Below, in pieces: positions 61,128 through 64,000 of a DNA stretch of 64,000 nucleotides. Every line of letters starts with the position of its first letter. Position 1 is the first letter of the stretch. Location: assembly GCF_000420705.1 (NCBI RefSeq), contig NZ_ATVL01000013.1, positions 1-64,000 of the forward strand. The letters are read 5' to 3'. A program made the translations under genes and the position numbers. The DNA comes from Hymenobacter norwichensis DSM 15439 (GTDB taxonomy: Bacteria > Bacteroidota > Bacteroidia > Cytophagales > Hymenobacteraceae). A model generated the notes under the pieces. The model saw only the letters and a program-made list of their open reading frames with translations, made no database searches and was not told the origin of the DNA.

Positions 61128-61910
61128 TCACCGTGGTCGAATATCGTTCGGCAAGGTGAGGTGTTCCACTACCTCCTGTTGCTGAGAAGCGCCTGCTGCT
61201 AAGGTTGCCCTCAAGTAGATGCGATGAGAATCAATCCAACAAGAATCGATCGCCTTGCTATGGGCAACCCGATTGGCGGCGTGGTGAAAGACAATGCGTT
61301 TTTTCTGTTTCGTTTTGACGTTGTAGGCCTGCACAAATTCTTTTTCATTCTCTTGCTCTGGACCTAACAGGCCATGTACGACGGTGTAATTCTGCAGATT
61401 ATACCCGACTACATCGTCTATGGTCTGCGGCGGTTCCGTCTGGTTGAGGGGTAAGAACAGCAAGGCAAAACAGTCCGTGGCACACCCCTGCCATAGCACC
61501 AAGTAGTCCGGGGTTTCCTGCACCAGCATGGGCGTAAAGTAGCTGCGGTAGGTGCGGACACTCCGCGCCAGATAGGTCCGCTGCCAGGTGGCAGTGCCCC
61601 ATTGCAGATAGACATTATCCGAGCAGCAGGAATCTTGAGTGACCCGATACCGCAGAAAGGTGCGGCGGGGCGTAATCGTGTCCGCTGGAATGTCGACGTA
61701 GGCGGTGTCTTGTCGAGTGCGGGGAACGAAGTGGGCCGGCATGAGCGAGTCGTCATGGGCGGATGGCGACCGCTGCGGTTGCGGCGGCACTGTCCCAGCA
61801 GAATAAGCGGTATCGGGGGGGCTGGTGCAGGCGGACAGAACCACGAGCAACCACCAAGCGAAGAAAGGTAGAGCTCTGGGAGAAAACAACCTGGAGAGGG
61901 CGTTCAACAC
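61128..61910 (-). CDS. Hypothetical lipoprotein
   Basis: The 260-residue protein has a lipoprotein signal FFAWWLLVVLSAC (Cys near 28) and a Ser/Pro/Gln-rich linker. A mostly beta mature domain follows (TFLRYRVTQDSCCSDNVYLQ, YLVLWQGCATDCFALLFLPL, LPNDIRP near the end). Four Cys residues in two pairs could form disulfides. Family not recognised. It shares a short secreted-protein neighbourhood with the genes at 62028, 62803 and 63411. Confidence 0.6.
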   Translation of the reverse strand: MLNALSRLFSPRALPFFAWWLLVVLSACTSPPDTAYSAGTVPPQPQRSPSAHDDSLMPAHFVPRTRQDTAYVDIPADTITPRRTFLRYRVTQDSCCSDNVYLQWGTATWQRTYLARSVRTYRSYFTPMLVQETPDYLVLWQGCATDCFALLFLPLNQTEPPQTIDDVVGYNLQNYTVVHGLLGPEQENEKEFVQAYNVKTKQKKRIVFHHAANRVAHSKAIDSCWIDSHRIYLRATLAAGASQQQEVVEHLTLPNDIRPR

Positions 61911-62027
61911 ACAACTACTTAAAAAAAGTACCCCTGTTTACTGGTAGATAAATCACTTATTACAAGAATAAGAAATCAGGGAGTACAGCATACGATAAAG
62001 GAAAACAGGGTATAGGCTACCTGTCCT

Positions 62028-62660
62028 TTAAGGCAGACTAATCCGCTGGTACAGGGTCTGGGCTTTTCCCGAAGGAACCAGCTCCGCGGGCATTTCAGCT
62101 TGTAGATACAGCTGTTGATTCGTCCGCCAAAAAAGGCGCTGGGGGTTCCAGTTCATTTCCTTGTGCTCCCACTGCCGGACCAGTTGGCCCTGCACGAGTT
62201 GAAACAGCTGCAGACCCGTGGGCATCATCTCATAGTCCAGATTGCCGGCGTAGGTGACCAGCTTCGTGCGATCCGGCGAGCTGAGGGGCTCGCTCCACAA
62301 GACGAGTGTGTTGCCTTCCTCCGATACCAAGAGCCACTCGCCGGTTTCGTAATACTCCACCGAGATCAGATGCTGTTTGAAATCCAGCAAGTAGCCCCGA
62401 TAGGTGTAGCGCACCTGCTCGACGTCATCGGTGTTCGGATGCTTATCGGCCAGCACTTTGTACCGCCCGTTACGGAGCGGAATCCGCAACACGCCGTGCT
62501 GTTTGGTCAGCCTGTTGCGCAGCCGTAGTGGAGCAACAGGCGCTTGTTGGGCCTGTTGCAGGAAGGTCTGCTGCGTGACGCGCGTCAAGCGAAACGGCGG
62601 CTCGACAGCCGGAACAACTATACTCAACAGCAGGCCAGCGAACAGGATAAGAAGGCGCAT
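62028..62660 (-). CDS. Hypothetical secreted protein
   Basis: The 210-residue protein has a signal peptide LLILFAGLLLSIVVPAVEP. The mature part is beta-rich with alternating hydrophobic residues (YTYRGYLLDFKQHLISVEYY, WLLVSEEGNTLVLWSEPLSS, LFWRTNQQLYLQAEMP). The organisation is similar to the lipoprotein at 61128, suggesting related roles, but the sequence similarity is weak. Function unknown. Confidence 0.6.
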   Translation of the reverse strand: MRLLILFAGLLLSIVVPAVEPPFRLTRVTQQTFLQQAQQAPVAPLRLRNRLTKQHGVLRIPLRNGRYKVLADKHPNTDDVEQVRYTYRGYLLDFKQHLISVEYYETGEWLLVSEEGNTLVLWSEPLSSPDRTKLVTYAGNLDYEMMPTGLQLFQLVQGQLVRQWEHKEMNWNPQRLFWRTNQQLYLQAEMPAELVPSGKAQTLYQRISLP

Positions 62661-62802
62661 CGTGATAAAAGAGAAGTGAAAGGCTACAGGTCATCCTAAC
62701 CAGCCTAGCTGTCCGAGGAGTCTGCTGCGTTTCGCTGTAAACAAAGGTGAAAAGGACTTCGCAGACTACCTTAGAGGTGTATACCTCTTCTCTCGTGGCG
62801 CC

Positions 62803-63216
62803 ATGCGCAAGGTTCTCCTATTGTGGCTGTTGCTTGCTGTCGCCTGCTTGCTTGTCTGGTGGGGGCAGACAGCCTATGATACCGCGATGCATAAGCCGGA
62901 GAGCCCAGTCCTGCTATTTGCCTCCGTTGACTCCGGCGTCAATGGGAGCTGGCTGCAACTGCGCGCGGACTACACGTTTGCTTTTACCCGTGCCTTGCTG
63001 CTCGGTGATGATGCCGTGACGCACGGGCGCTATCACCGCAGGGACAGCGTAGTGCAACTCGATCGACTGCCTCCACAGGGCCTGCTGAGAAGCCCCCTGC
63101 TCTTGATTCGGTATAACGCGCAGCACAGGCCCACGAGTGTGTGGCAACTCACTAGGCAAGGGCAGGTCGATTCTTCTTTAGCTGTATTTACTGTCTACGA
63201 AATAGAAACTAACTGA
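62803..63216 (+). CDS. Hypothetical membrane-anchored protein
   Basis: The 137-residue protein has an N-terminal anchor (VLLLWLLLAVACLLVWWGQT) and a beta-rich remainder (WLQLRADYTFAFTRALLLGD, VVQLDRLPPQGLLRSPLLLI). The AC in the hydrophobic part might be a lipobox, but spacing is poor. No partner is visible. Not recognised. Confidence 0.55.
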   Translation: MRKVLLLWLLLAVACLLVWWGQTAYDTAMHKPESPVLLFASVDSGVNGSWLQLRADYTFAFTRALLLGDDAVTHGRYHRRDSVVQLDRLPPQGLLRSPLLLIRYNAQHRPTSVWQLTRQGQVDSSLAVFTVYEIETN

Positions 63217-63410
63217 TCCCTCATTCCTCGAAATTACTACGGCTTTGCCTCCCTACGCGATTTAGTACCTGCGGGCTACGTTGGCGAAATGAGTTTACGA
63301 AACCCGCGCTACTAAGGCTAGCTGGTAACCAAGTGCAGGACCACATCTTGCCGTTCACGGAACGGAGACAATAGCTGTTGGGCGTCCTGTGCGGGGACTG
63401 GTCCGGGACT

Positions 63411-63977
63411 CTACAACCGATGAAACTGCAGCATAGACGCAATGTGGTTTAGAATGAGGCGGGTCTTGTAGGTTTGCGGGGCGCGGGCCAGTCCCGCTTG
63501 CAGCTGCTCCAACTGAGCCAGCGCCCAGGGGGGGGCGCCGGCAGAGCTGGGGTCGGCCACCCGGGGAGCGGCACGGTCAACCACATAGTAGGCCGCCAAG
63601 GGCTCTTCTGGGCATTCGTGCTGCAATTGTGCGACGATGGCTTGAGCCGACTCCTTCCCGTAGCTTTCTTCCTCGCGGATGTAGCTCCCCCAGAAACGCG
63701 CCTCGTACGAGGGGAACGGCGCGGCGGCGAGCACCTGCTGGATTTCGTTCTTGCGCTGATACATATGCGCCAGCTCGAGTTCCGTGAACCCATCCGCGAG
63801 GAGGCCGCAATAGACGCCATAATCAAACGTGCAGTCCCAGTAAATCAGGAGCAGGTTGAGCAGGGCCGCCTCGCGGATGGCAAGCGTGTCGGTCTGCGCG
63901 CATTGCTCATACAGCTGGACTGTTGCGCGCAGGTCTTGGTTGACATCCGCCTGAGTGGCTTGTTCGAACAACGTCAT
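63411..63977 (-). CDS. Hypothetical cytoplasmic helical protein
   Basis: The 188-residue protein has a TPR-like first part (TLFEQATQADVNQDLRATVQ, LYEQCAQTDTLAIREAALLN) and a helical rest (ALAQLEQLQAGLARAPQTYK). It has no signal peptide. It resembles small helical-repeat adaptor proteins; function unknown. It ends close to the window edge but looks complete. Confidence 0.55.
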   Translation of the reverse strand: MTLFEQATQADVNQDLRATVQLYEQCAQTDTLAIREAALLNLLLIYWDCTFDYGVYCGLLADGFTELELAHMYQRKNEIQQVLAAAPFPSYEARFWGSYIREEESYGKESAQAIVAQLQHECPEEPLAAYYVVDRAAPRVADPSSAGAPPWALAQLEQLQAGLARAPQTYKTRLILNHIASMLQFHRL

Positions 63978-64000
63978 AGAACGGGGGAGAGGACCGCTAG

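Overview
The window looks like part of a large plasmid, or a plasmid-chromosome mosaic, from a Bacteroidota of the Cytophagales/Hymenobacter type. This is inferred from SusC/SusD and FecR proteins, type IX secretion C-terminal domains, Bacteroidetes mobilisation proteins (BfmA/BtgA type), TAnnTTTG-like -7 promoter elements, a subtype-iii T6SS VgrG and TssD, and moderately GC-rich DNA. No rRNA, tRNA or CRISPR array was recognised.

Layout. 0-11.9 kb: chromosome-like housekeeping and stress genes (S41 peptidase, AraC and HxlR regulators, alpha/beta hydrolase, SDR, condensation-fold acyltransferase, Dabb protein, ABC exporter pair) with debris of secreted and outer-membrane genes between them. 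12.2-17.4 kb: a replicon core of iteron origin, Rep_3 initiator, parA plus a small partner gene, a centromere-like repeat field and an 86-bp palindrome, bracketed by two outward-facing serine recombinases. 18.1-28.2 kb: an extracytoplasmic cyanophycin / beta-aspartyl-peptide utilisation locus (ECF sigma, FecR, STN-SusC, SusD, two cyanophycinase-like proteins and a lipoprotein isoaspartyl peptidase). 28.2-32.2 kb: a helicase fragment, then nearly 3 kb of extremely G-skewed, C-poor DNA without a credible gene. 32.2-34.7 kb: a hairpin-rich oriT candidate, a BfmA/BtgA-like protein and a relaxase. 35-41 kb: plasmid accessory genes, including four copies (one broken) of an unnamed protein family with a PDLW motif, two XRE regulators and a ribbon-helix-helix protein.

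41.3-46.4 kb: a broken HNH nuclease gene, then a T6SS effector cassette (VgrG, small ORF, TssD-HNH fusion toxin, SUKH-type immunity protein). 46.6-49 kb: a short inverted-repeat element, then a bicupin gene and an AraC gene that each carry one in-frame stop. 49.1-56.5 kb: a third serine recombinase with its own palindrome, then a defence-like cluster of a PD-(D/E)XK protein, an unknown protein, a GNAT-PIN-PUA-like fusion followed by a stand-alone ASCH protein, and a DUF4365-like nuclease-fold protein. 56.7-64 kb: a secreted seven-repeat propeller-like protein, a Crp-like regulator, an FAD-linked oxidase and several small secreted proteins of unknown function.

The strongest candidates for something little described are the dedicated SusCD cyanophycin locus, the TssD-HNH/SUKH cassette, the GNAT-PIN plus ASCH pair and the G-skewed island next to the transfer region. 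All functional statements are read from sequence motifs by eye; no searches were run.
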